DNA of 14,059 bases from CAYLLT01 sp964591605 (GTDB taxonomy: Bacteria; Planctomycetota; Phycisphaerae; UBA1845; PWPN01): positions 1-14,059 of the forward strand of contig CAZQEN010000198.1 in NCBI GenBank assembly GCA_964591605.1, read 5' to 3'. Each line of letters starts with the position of its first letter. Positions within the stretch are counted from its first letter, which is position 1. The position numbers and the translations under genes were made by a program. The notes below the pieces were generated by a model that saw nothing but the letters and a program-made list of their open reading frames with translations, was not told the origin of the DNA and searched no databases. Positions 1 to 7,072 of the stretch are shown in pieces.

Positions 1-110
1 CGGCTTCGCTCCGCGAAGTCGAAGCTGCCCGTGCCACCCCGCCCAAACTGTCACGGGCCCGACATGCACCCCGTCTGAACCCGTCCCGCCCCTTTTCGGC
101 CCGGGCGTGT

Positions 111-116
111 TACAAT
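111..116 (+). promoter_or_regulatory. Candidate -10 box (TACAAT) for the type VII-like operon
   Basis: TACAAT differs from the TATAAT consensus at one position and lies in an otherwise very GC-rich stretch. Transcription starting about 7 bases downstream would leave a leader of roughly 23 bases before the first ATG at 146, with a GGAG ribosome binding site at 136-139. I see no convincing -35 hexamer at 16-18 bases upstream, so this is a promoter call from the -10 element and its position only. Confidence 0.5.
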
Positions 117-145
117 AGAAGTGCTGCGATTACGCGGAGACGGCC

Positions 146-418
146 ATGGCGAAAGCCCACGTAGATCCCGCCGAGCTGCGGCGGTTCGCTCAGGATCTGA
201 ACCGGTTCAACAACGAGCTGCAGGGCCTGATGGCGGGGCTGCACGGCCGCCTGCGAAACCTGGAGAGCCACTGGCGCGACCAGGAGCAGCGGAAGTTCAC
301 CGAGGCGTTCGAGTCGACCATGAAAGTGCTGGGCTCATTCCTGGAGGCTTCGCACGAGCACGTGACGCTCCTGGGCAAGAAGGCCACCGCGATCGAGGGC
401 TACCTGAAACAACGCTGA
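146..418 (+). CDS. WXG100/ESAT-6-like small helical protein (W-x-D variant)
   Basis: This 90-residue protein has the size and layout of the WXG100 family: two amphipathic helices joined by a turn containing Trp43-Arg44-Asp45. In canonical members the turn is W-x-G; here Gly is replaced by Asp. The segment after the turn (roughly residues 46-85) is charged and helical, with Phe51 and Phe55 at helix spacing. There is no signal peptide or membrane segment, as expected for this family, whose members are exported by type VII systems as folded helical hairpins. The Y-x-x-x-D/E export motif of actinobacterial substrates is missing. The ATG at 146 is chosen because GGAG at 136-139 sits 6 bases upstream. 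It is the first gene of a + strand run leading to an FtsK/SpoIIIE-type ATPase, which supports the assignment. Whether it is a secreted substrate or a structural partner cannot be read from the sequence. Confidence 0.8.
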   Translation: MAKAHVDPAELRRFAQDLNRFNNELQGLMAGLHGRLRNLESHWRDQEQRKFTEAFESTMKVLGSFLEASHEHVTLLGKKATAIEGYLKQR

Positions 419-480
419 TGGGGGTTTGAGTGACGGCGTCCCGGCCGTCGGCGGCCCTCGGATCATCCCGCTGAGTTCCC

Positions 481-1191
481 ATGAGTTTCGCTCACGTCGA
501 TTCCGTCGATGCTCTCAAGCACTTTCGCAGTGCACTCTGGAAATTCGTGGAATCGGCCAACCAGGCGCTCGGCGAGGCGGACTCAGACCTGCAGCGCACC
601 CTCAACTGGCTCGAACACGATGCCCGCACCTACTGGCAGGGGCAGATCAAGAAGCGGACCCAGGCCCTGAGCCTGGCGAAGGAATCCCTGCGGGCCAAGA
701 CGAGCGTCACCCGCCGGGACGGCACGAAGCCCTCGGCCGTCGAGGAGCAGAAGGCCGTGTCGCTCGCCCAGGGCCGGCTGCAGAATGCCCTGGAGAAGCT
801 CGAGAAGGTCAAACGGTATACCAAGGTGTTCCAGCACGAGGCCCTCGTTTATCGCGGCACCATCCAGCGGTTTGTGAACCTCGTGCAGGTCGACATCCCC
901 GACGCGGTCGCCCATCTCGATGCACTGGTCGATTCGCTCGGACAGTACACGGCACCGGAGGAAGTGCGCAGTGCGGTGACCCTGGCGGGGTCGGAGCCGC
1001 CGGCCGCTTCGATGAGAAGGCCCGAGCAGGTCGAGCCCGCCCGCGCCGCCCAGTTGCATGCGCAGGACTCTGAGCTTCCAATAAACGCCCAGACGCGGGC
1101 CGATCCGCCGGCCGGGGCGCCGCACGACGCTCCGGAGCCATCGGCGCAGCCCCCGGGCGGCCCCCCGGCCGGCTCGCCGCAGGAGCAGTGA
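481..1191 (+). CDS. WXG-motif helical protein with a disordered Pro/Ala-rich tail
   Basis: A 236-residue protein of unrecognised family. Residues 1-160 are mostly charged and helical, with coiled-coil character around 85-120; residues 165-236 are rich in Pro, Ala, Gly and Gln and look disordered. The N-terminal part carries Trp52-Gln53-Gly54, a true W-x-G, preceded and followed by helices, so it can be read as a longer relative of the WXG100 hairpin. Tyr156-x-x-x-Glu160 at the end of the helical part matches the Y-x-x-x-D/E pattern of actinobacterial type VII signals, though such a short motif can arise by chance. No signal peptide or membrane segment is visible. The ATG at 481 has only a weak upstream purine run. 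It lies 62 bases after the first WXG-like gene and 3 bases before the next gene, so these are probably co-transcribed. It could be a substrate, a chaperone or a substrate partner. Confidence 0.75.
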   Translation: MSFAHVDSVDALKHFRSALWKFVESANQALGEADSDLQRTLNWLEHDARTYWQGQIKKRTQALSLAKESLRAKTSVTRRDGTKPSAVEEQKAVSLAQGRLQNALEKLEKVKRYTKVFQHEALVYRGTIQRFVNLVQVDIPDAVAHLDALVDSLGQYTAPEEVRSAVTLAGSEPPAASMRRPEQVEPARAAQLHAQDSELPINAQTRADPPAGAPHDAPEPSAQPPGGPPAGSPQEQ

Positions 1192-1194
1192 CGC

Positions 1195-1422
1195 ATGGGC
1201 ATGCAGGACGCAAGCGGACGGCTCGAGAAGGCGATCCGGCAACTGACCGGGGAGTGGAACCAGACCAAAGAGAGCTGGAGCGACATCAAAATGACGGGGT
1301 TCGAGGATCGATACATCGTCACGCTTCAGCAGGACACCCGGCTCGCGACCGAAACGATGGCGCGGATGAGTGCGCTGCTCGACCAGGTGCGCCGCGAGTG
1401 CGAGGATCGAGAGATCTTCTGA
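1195..1422 (+). CDS. Small WXG100-like protein (W-x-D variant)
   Basis: A 75-residue, highly charged, mainly helical protein. Trp28-Ser29-Asp30 falls between two helical segments and is followed by Phe36 and Tyr40, the same arrangement as in the 90-residue protein encoded at 146-418, so it is most simply read as a short WXG100-like helical hairpin. There is no signal peptide, membrane segment or Y-x-x-x-D/E motif. The ATG at 1195 is preferred over the in-frame ATG at 1201 because AGGAG at 1181-1185 is 9 bases upstream. It starts 3 bases after the stop of the preceding gene, which implies translational coupling. The next gene, the ATPase, begins 243 bases downstream beyond a cluster of hairpins. 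Two different W-x-D/G proteins in an operon often form a heterodimer in type VII systems, and that is possible here, but it is inference. Confidence 0.7.
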   Translation: MGMQDASGRLEKAIRQLTGEWNQTKESWSDIKMTGFEDRYIVTLQQDTRLATETMARMSALLDQVRRECEDREIF

Positions 1423-1531
1423 CCGCGCGGTCCGGCGAAGCGGACCTGCGAGACGGCCGCTGTGCGGGTGCTCAGCGGCGACGGCGGCGGCGGACGGGTG
1501 TGTGCCGCATGACGGGGGACCGGCCATTGTG

Positions 1532-1597
1532 GTGCAGGCGTCCCGCCTGCACGTGCAGCCGAGACGGCTGCAGCACATGCGGCCGCCCGACGGCTGC
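1532..1597. repeat. Three tandem short hairpins in the gap before the ATPase gene
   Basis: Stem 1 pairs 1532-1540 with 1544-1552 (9 bp, 3-base loop TCC). Stem 2 pairs 1554-1561 with 1565-1572 (8 bp, 3-base loop AGA). Stem 3 pairs 1579-1585 with 1591-1597 (7 pairs including one G-T wobble, 5-base loop). All arms are variants of a GCAGGCG/GCAGCCG core, so the stems look like relatives of one unit. No T-run follows, which argues against an ordinary intrinsic terminator. It may be a dispersed palindromic repeat, or an RNA processing or attenuation site that sets the ATPase level relative to the small proteins upstream. The rest of the gap (1423-1531 and 1598-1665) shows nothing recognisable. Confidence 0.75.
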
Positions 1598-1665
1598 GTC
1601 CAGCGTCACCGACCCGTGGCGAATCGGCGGGCGGTTCCAGGATTGAGCGTGGCTTTGAGAACTCG

Positions 1666-4600
1666 ATGGCATCCAGCATCACCGACAACCTCGGCCAGCC
1701 GGCGGAAGTGACCGGACCCGGCGAAGCGATCAACCCTTCCGACATTCAACGCTCGGCCCTGCGCGACCTGGTGAAGCTCGCGGCAGACTGCGCACACCGC
1801 GAGCGACACATCGAGGAGCGCTATGAAGCGTCGGTGAGCGGCAGCCGCCAGGAGTTCGAGCGGGTCAGCCACGAACTCGAAGAACGTCAGGCCGCGGCCC
1901 GCGGCCAGATCGAACAGCAATACGCCGACGCCGTGCGGCAGCTCCACGAGCAGTTCCAGTCCGCGGTCGGCGCGGTGCGTGAGTCTGAGCGATCCGCGAA
2001 GTCCCGTCTGACCCAGGAAAAAGGGACCATCGAGCGGCAGTTGAAACAGAAGTTCACGCAGGCGACGTGGCTGGCCGACAGCGTCCTCGAAGCCGCTCAG
2101 ATCCACATCCAGGAGGCGTATCGCAAGGCGCTGGAGGATAACGCGGCCCACGCGGCCGAGGCCGCTTCGCTCGAAAATCAGGCCCAGCACCTGCTCTACT
2201 CGCTGGGTTACGCGCTCCCGGAGGGCGAGCCGGGCGGAGAGGAGATCCCCCCGGAGCAGGCGAGCGAGACGTTCCGATCGGCCCGGCAGTCGGCGGAGGA
2301 AACGCTGGATCGGCTCGCTTCGCTCCGCCTGCCGCGGCTGCTGGTGGGCGTCACGCCGTTTTTGCTCGGACTGCTGCTGTGTGCGGTCGCCGGAGGGGTG
2401 ACGCAGGCGGCCTGCCAGACCCGCGAACCCCAGTGGCAGGCACTGGGGATCTCCGTCGGCGCTACGGCGGCGGCGTGCATCGTCGTCGGCATCCTCCTGG
2501 GCCGCAAGGCCCGTGCCCAGGTTGCCGAGCTGGCCATCTCCGCGCGGGGGTCCATCGACCGGGCCGCCGCGGCCGCCCAGGCGGAGCGGCAGCATTTCGA
2601 CAACACCCGCGAATACAATCTGACCAAGGCCCAGCAGAAGCGCGAGCAGGAGATCAAGACGGCCCGCGAGCAGTATCAGCCGTTGCTGGAAAAAACCACC
2701 GCCGAGCTCAAGGCGGCGATCGCCGCGGTGGACCAGGAGCGCGATACGCGTCTGCCCAAACTGGATGAGAAGAAACAGCGGGCGCAGGCCGAAGCCGATG
2801 CCTGGCGGGCCCGCGCCCTCGAGGAGTTCGAGACCACCAGCGCCGCCGAGCGCCAGAGCCTTCGCGAGAAGCTCGACGCCCATCTGGCCAGGCTCGAAGA
2901 GCAGCACGCCGCCGATCTGCAGCACCTCGAACAGCAGTGGCGCGACGGGCTGAAGGCCCTGGATCAGTCCATCGCCCGGACGGCCGGCTCCGAAGGCCCG
3001 ACGCTGACCGGCTGGCAACCCGAGCAGTGGCGCGACTGGAAGCCGCCTCAGCAGTTCCCGCATGCCGTGCGCTTCGGCTCACTGCACGTCGATCTCACCG
3101 AGATCACGAAGGAGTATCCGCGCCGGCTCCAGATGCCGCGGACGTTTTCCATGCCCGCCCTGCTGGCGTTTCCGCGGCACGCCTCGCTCATGCTGCACAC
3201 CGACGGCCCGGGCCGCACCGCCGCCCTGCAGACGCTGCAGACCGTGATGCTGCGGCTCCTGACCTGCGTGCCCCCCGGCCGCGTGCGGTTCACCATCATT
3301 GATCCGATCGGACTCGGCCAGAACTTCGCCGGCTTCATGCACCTGGCCGACTACGACGAAGCGCTGGTGGGCAGCCGGATCTGGACCGAAGCCGAACACA
3401 TCGAACGCCGGCTCGCCGACCTGACCGAGCACATGGAGACTGTCATCCAGAAGTACCTGCGCAACGAGTTCGAGACGATCGACGACTACAACGCGCAGGC
3501 CGGAGAACTGGCGGAGCCCTACCGGTTCCTGGTCATCGCCGACCTGCCCGCGTCGTTCACGGACGAGTCGCTCCAGCGGCTCAGCAGCATCGCCACGACG
3601 GGCGCGCGCTGCGGGGTGTACACGCTGATCCTGCGCGATACGCGGCAGGCCATCACGAACAAGGCGATGCTCGACAACCTCATGCTGCACAGCGTGAACC
3701 TGGTCGAGCGGAAGGCCGCTCCCGCCGGCCCGCGCGGCCGATCGAACGATGGGCACGCCCCGCCGCCGGTCGTCGCCGCGCCGGCCGAATCAAGCGGCGT
3801 CTATGAGTGGAAAGACGAGGTGTTCCGCAGGTTTCCGCTGGTGCTCGATCCGCCGCCCAGCGAGGAGTTTCTCACGCAGATCCTGCAGCGGATCGGCACG
3901 GCGGCCCGCGAGGCCAAGCGGGTCGAGGTCGCCTTCCGCACGATCGCCCCGCCCGATGGCCAGATCTGGAGCGGCAGCACGGCCAGCGAGTTGACCGTCG
4001 CCATCGGCCGCATGGGGGCGACGCGTCTGCAGACGCTGCGCCTGGGCCGGGGCGTTGCCCAGCACGCCCTGATCGCCGGCAAAACCGGCTCTGGAAAGTC
4101 GACGCTGCTCCACGTGCTGATCACGAATCTGGCCCTCTGGTACTCGCCCGACGAGGTGGAGTTCTATCTGGTGGACTTCAAGAAGGGCGTCGAATTCAAG
4201 GCGTACGTGACGTACGGCCTGCCGCACGCCCGGGCGATCGCCGTCGAGAGCGACCGCGAGTTCGGCCTGAGCGTGCTGCAGCGTGTGGACGCCGAGCTCG
4301 CCCGCCGCGGTGCCCTGTTCCGTGACGCCGGCGTGCAGGAGCTCGCCGCGTACCGGCACTTGCCCGGCACCGAGGCCATGCCGCGCACGCTGCTGATCAT
4401 CGACGAGTTTCAGGAGTTCTTCAGCGAAGACGACCGCATCGCGCAGGATGCCGGGCTGCTGCTGGACCGGCTCGTGCGGCAGGGCCGCGCGTTCGGGATT
4501 CACGTGCTGCTCGGCTCGCAGACGATCGGCGGCACGTCGGGCCTGGCCCGCAGCACCCTCGGCCAGATGGCAGTGCGCATCGCCCTGCAGACCAGCGAGG

Positions 4601-5706
4601 CCGACTCGCAGATGATCCTGGGCGACAACAACGTGGCCGCCCGGCTGCTCTCGCGGCCCGGCGAGGCCATTTACAACGACGCGGGCGGCCTGGTCGAGGC
4701 CAACAGCCCGTTCCAGGTGGCGTGGCTGCCCGATGAGGAACGCGAGCGTCAACTGGAGCGGGTGAAAGTCGAAAATCGAAAGTCGAAGGTCGAAACCGGC
4801 CTTCGCGAGGGCGGGCCTCCCCTCGCGATCGTGTTCGAGGGCAACGTTCCGGCGGATATCCGGCAGAACCTGGCGCTCCAGCGGGCCATCGAGTCCGCTC
4901 CCGGCGCATCGGCCGTCATTCCCGACGCGCCGCGCATCTGGCTCGGAGACCCGGTGGCCATCAAGGAGCCGACGCAGGTGGTGCTGCGCCGCCAGAGCGG
5001 CGCCAACGTGCTGATCGTCGGGCAGCAGGAGGAGCCCGCCCTCGCGCTGCTGTGCAGCGCGATCGCCTCCCTGGCCGTGCAGTTCCCCCGTCAGGGGCTG
5101 GCCTTCCACGTGCTGGACGGCACTCCGGCCGATTCGGCGCTGGTCGGCACGTTCGAGCGGCTTCGCAGCGTTCTCCCGGTGCAGATGACTCTCGTCGAGT
5201 ACCGCGCGGTTCCGCAGGCGATGAATGAACTCGTGGCCGAGCTCCAGCGGCGGCAGGACAGCGGTGAGACCCGGCCGCCCGGGGTGTTCCTCCTGATTCA
5301 CAGCCTGCAGCGCTACCGCGCGCTGCGCCGACAGGACGATGGCTTCAGTTTCTCAGGCGACTCGGACGCGGCGCCCCAGCCCGACCGGCAGTTCGCCACA
5401 CTGCTGCGCGACGGCCCGCCGCTGGGCATGCACGTCATCGCCTCGATCGACACCGTCGCCTCCCTCGAGCGGACGGTGGACCGGGCGAGCGTCCGGGAGT
5501 TCGATAACCGCATTCTCTTCCAGATGAGTGCGAACGATTCGAGCACGCTGATCGATTCCCCGCTGGCCAACAAGCTGGGCATGAACCGGGCGCTGGCCTA
5601 CAGCGAAGAACAGGGCGTGGTCGAGAAGTTCCGCCCGTATGCGATGCCGCCCGGGGAATGGTTGGAGCAGATCAACGTGCTTTTGAGAGCGACGCCAGGA
5701 TCATAG
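1666..5706 (+). CDS. FtsK/SpoIIIE-type ATPase, EccC/EssC-like, with coiled coils and three ATPase-like domains
   Basis: This 1346-residue protein is the likely motor of a type VII-like secretion system at the inner membrane. Residues about 40-180 form a charged coiled coil, residues 225-245 and 258-279 are two transmembrane helices, and about 285-440 form a second long coiled coil. Three ATPase-like modules follow. The first (about 470-690) has a decayed Walker A with Arg517 in place of the catalytic Lys, and a Walker B-like L-V-I-A-D-L with no Glu. The second (about 770-1015) has a full Walker A, GKTGSGKST at 805-813, and Walker B LLIIDE at 909-914. The third (about 1085-1340) has no Lys at the Walker A position (1119-1126) and His1212 in place of the Walker B Asp. 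Tandem modules with decayed members are typical of EccC/EssC, but those carry other N-terminal regions (FHA domains in EssC); here coiled coils are used. No Shine-Dalgarno sequence precedes the ATG. Four heptamers inside the gene add residues 1034-1044. A DNA-translocase role is the alternative, but the WXG-like genes upstream make secretion more likely. Confidence 0.85.
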   Translation: MASSITDNLGQPAEVTGPGEAINPSDIQRSALRDLVKLAADCAHRERHIEERYEASVSGSRQEFERVSHELEERQAAARGQIEQQYADAVRQLHEQFQSAVGAVRESERSAKSRLTQEKGTIERQLKQKFTQATWLADSVLEAAQIHIQEAYRKALEDNAAHAAEAASLENQAQHLLYSLGYALPEGEPGGEEIPPEQASETFRSARQSAEETLDRLASLRLPRLLVGVTPFLLGLLLCAVAGGVTQAACQTREPQWQALGISVGATAAACIVVGILLGRKARAQVAELAISARGSIDRAAAAAQAERQHFDNTREYNLTKAQQKREQEIKTAREQYQPLLEKTTAELKAAIAAVDQERDTRLPKLDEKKQRAQAEADAWRARALEEFETTSAAERQSLREKLDAHLARLEEQHAADLQHLEQQWRDGLKALDQSIARTAGSEGPTLTGWQPEQWRDWKPPQQFPHAVRFGSLHVDLTEITKEYPRRLQMPRTFSMPALLAFPRHASLMLHTDGPGRTAALQTLQTVMLRLLTCVPPGRVRFTIIDPIGLGQNFAGFMHLADYDEALVGSRIWTEAEHIERRLADLTEHMETVIQKYLRNEFETIDDYNAQAGELAEPYRFLVIADLPASFTDESLQRLSSIATTGARCGVYTLILRDTRQAITNKAMLDNLMLHSVNLVERKAAPAGPRGRSNDGHAPPPVVAAPAESSGVYEWKDEVFRRFPLVLDPPPSEEFLTQILQRIGTAAREAKRVEVAFRTIAPPDGQIWSGSTASELTVAIGRMGATRLQTLRLGRGVAQHALIAGKTGSGKSTLLHVLITNLALWYSPDEVEFYLVDFKKGVEFKAYVTYGLPHARAIAVESDREFGLSVLQRVDAELARRGALFRDAGVQELAAYRHLPGTEAMPRTLLIIDEFQEFFSEDDRIAQDAGLLLDRLVRQGRAFGIHVLLGSQTIGGTSGLARSTLGQMAVRIALQTSEADSQMILGDNNVAARLLSRPGEAIYNDAGGLVEANSPFQVAWLPDEERERQLERVKVENRKSKVETGLREGGPPLAIVFEGNVPADIRQNLALQRAIESAPGASAVIPDAPRIWLGDPVAIKEPTQVVLRRQSGANVLIVGQQEEPALALLCSAIASLAVQFPRQGLAFHVLDGTPADSALVGTFERLRSVLPVQMTLVEYRAVPQAMNELVAELQRRQDSGETRPPGVFLLIHSLQRYRALRRQDDGFSFSGDSDAAPQPDRQFATLLRDGPPLGMHVIASIDTVASLERTVDRASVREFDNRILFQMSANDSSTLIDSPLANKLGMNRALAYSEEQGVVEKFRPYAMPPGEWLEQINVLLRATPGS
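4764..4791. repeat. In-frame tract of four heptamers (unit GAAARTC) inside the ATPase gene
   Basis: Four consecutive 7-bp units follow the consensus GAAARTC, the last with one change (GAAGGTC), and a partial fifth begins at 4792. They are read as a Lys/Glu/Arg/Ser-rich run at residues 1034-1044, in the linker between the intact middle ATPase module and the decayed third one. The A-rich units contrast with the surrounding GC-rich codons, which suggests insertion or slippage expansion of a short tandem repeat into a tolerant linker. Confidence 0.7.
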
Positions 5707-5723
5707 AAAGACTGGAGACAAGC

Positions 5724-6215
5724 GTGTCGTTTTTCACTGGTCTCATCCGCTCCAGGTGGAATCTTGACCGAAGTGAGAATCTTGATGCCCCCAATGAGTT
5801 CCGCTCAGATGGGACCCTCAGCCGCCGTGAACTGTGGCGCCTCATCCGGCATCTCTTCCGATCGCGATTGTCTGGCGAGAAGACCGCTGCGTGTGTTTTC
5901 GTTGCGCACGGCAATCCCAAGGAGTACCACCTTTTTGACTGGTGCGAGATGCCGTGTTATGGGGCGCAATGGTATCCAAGCGTGCCGGCGCCTGATGGAA
6001 CCATGAGGCAGATGATGCGGCTCCTTCGCCACGAGGCCCGAATCGATGAACGTCACAGAGAAGGCTCCATCATGTATCGCATGAAGCACGAATGGCAAGA
6101 GGTGACATGCGTCTCGCCGTCTGATGAAGAGGTGTACATCTTCTTCTCAGACGAGCACCCTCCCCCGCTCGATAAAGACCGGTTCACTCGAATGAAGATC
6201 ACGAGGAAGAGGTAA
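5724..6215 (+). CDS. Hypothetical protein, lower GC than its neighbours
   Basis: I do not recognise this 163-residue protein. It is basic, with many Arg, Trp, His and Met residues; it has no signal peptide, membrane helix or repeat, and looks like a compact cytoplasmic alpha/beta protein. The GTG at 5724 is chosen because GGAG at 5714-5717 lies 6 bases upstream and because it starts 17 bases after the ATPase stop. An in-frame ATG at 5658 would overlap the ATPase gene by 49 bases and add 22 residues. Hand counts of three 60-base lines give about 52-53% GC, against about 70% in a line from the next gene, so it may be a recent arrival. The next gene starts 13 bases after its stop. In other type VII loci this position can hold effector, immunity or accessory genes, but nothing here shows that. 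Confidence 0.75.
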   Translation: MSFFTGLIRSRWNLDRSENLDAPNEFRSDGTLSRRELWRLIRHLFRSRLSGEKTAACVFVAHGNPKEYHLFDWCEMPCYGAQWYPSVPAPDGTMRQMMRLLRHEARIDERHREGSIMYRMKHEWQEVTCVSPSDEEVYIFFSDEHPPPLDKDRFTRMKITRKR

Positions 6216-6228
6216 CAAGGAGCGCTCC

Positions 6229-7062
6229 GTGAGCCGGCGTGATGAAATCTGGCGGCTGAATCAGCTCAGCGCGGAGGAACTGACGGCGGCCGAGCCGCAG
6301 CGGCTCGTGGTGCTGCCCGATGCGGACGCGCTGCACAAACACCTGGCGCGGAGCATCGTGGAGGCCGTCCGCGCAAAGCCGGACGCCGTGCTGATCGTGC
6401 CGACGGGGCCCGCCGCCCCGTACAGGGCCTTCTGTGAACTGGTGAACCGCAAGCGGATCAGCCTCAAACGCGTTCGTTTTTTCTTCATGGGTGATTACGC
6501 CGATGCGGCCGGGAGCGTGCTGCCCACGTATCACCCGCTGAGCGCCCGTGGAAGCACCGCCTGGGTATGGGAGCAGATCGAGTCGGAGCTGCGGCCGGCC
6601 GAAGAAAACGTCGTCTTCCCCGACCAGTACAACATCGAAGAGCTGCCCGCCCAGATCAAGAAGGCGGGCGGCGCCGACGTCTGCTTCGGAGGCGTCGGGA
6701 TCGACGGCCACGTCGGCTTCAACGAGCCCGAGCCCGGCGTCAGGGACTCCACCTGCCGCCTCGTGACCCTCAACGACTTTACCGTCGCCCTGCATTCCAT
6801 CCGTTCGGAGGTGGGAGGTGATCTCGAGAACTTCCCGCGTCACGCGTTCACGCTCGGCCTGCGCGAGTGCCTGTCGGCCCGGCGGGTCCGGCTCTACTGC
6901 TGCTGCGACGTGTCCGGGCTGGACTGGGCCAAGACCGTGCTGCGCCTCGCCGTGCTCGGACAGAACGGGGACGATTGCCCGGTCACCTGGATCCGCGGGC
7001 ACCCGGACTGGCAGATCATCACCGACAGAAACAGCACCGAGCCGCCGCGGTACTTGCTGTGA
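6229..7062 (+). CDS. NagB-like (glucosamine-6-phosphate isomerase/6-phosphogluconolactonase fold) protein with altered active site
   Basis: This 277-residue protein belongs to the NagB family, which deaminates and isomerises glucosamine-6-phosphate to fructose-6-phosphate. The signature GGVGIDGHVGFNEP is at 154-167, with Asp159, His161 and Glu166 matching E. coli Asp141, His143 and Glu148. A phosphate-loop-like V-P-T-G stands at 57-60. At the M-D-E-Y segment of E. coli NagB, where Asp72 is the catalytic base, this protein has M-G-D-Y (Gly88, Asp89), so the base is lost or shifted by one. Length is close to E. coli NagB (266). The activity may therefore differ: a sugar-phosphate isomerase with another substrate, or a non-catalytic relative. 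The GTG start has a strong AAGGAG at 6217-6222, 6 bases upstream. It ends a + strand run and faces the enolase-superfamily gene tail to tail. Confidence 0.85.
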   Translation: MSRRDEIWRLNQLSAEELTAAEPQRLVVLPDADALHKHLARSIVEAVRAKPDAVLIVPTGPAAPYRAFCELVNRKRISLKRVRFFFMGDYADAAGSVLPTYHPLSARGSTAWVWEQIESELRPAEENVVFPDQYNIEELPAQIKKAGGADVCFGGVGIDGHVGFNEPEPGVRDSTCRLVTLNDFTVALHSIRSEVGGDLENFPRHAFTLGLRECLSARRVRLYCCCDVSGLDWAKTVLRLAVLGQNGDDCPVTWIRGHPDWQIITDRNSTEPPRYLL

Positions 7063-7072
7063 CATGGCGGAC

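Noticed and set aside
1..25. Short hairpin at the window edge (CTTCGC/GCGAAG, or alternatively GCTTCG/CGAAGC)
   Set aside because: No T-run follows and the upstream gene is outside the window, so a terminator cannot be supported.
432..449. Six-bp hairpin between the first two WXG-like genes
   Set aside because: Such stems are expected by chance at this GC content and no T-run follows.
426..1073. Plus-strand ORF of 215 codons overlapping the second WXG-like gene
   Set aside because: It is out of frame with the helical protein and has an Arg/Pro/Gly-rich, feature-poor translation.
583..1578. Long minus-strand ORF (331 codons) opposite the WXG-like genes
   Set aside because: It is antisense to three coherent + strand genes, its translation is Arg/Leu/His-rich without domain features, and GC-rich DNA routinely leaves such frames open.
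1606..3063. Minus-strand ORF of 485 codons opposite the ATPase coiled coils
   Set aside because: The translation mirrors the coiled-coil codons of the real gene (Leu/Arg/Gly-rich, repetitive), with no ribosome binding site or family resemblance.
3790..5301. Minus-strand ORF of 503 codons opposite the ATPase modules
   Set aside because: It lies wholly under conserved Walker motif coding on the other strand and shows no recognisable domain.
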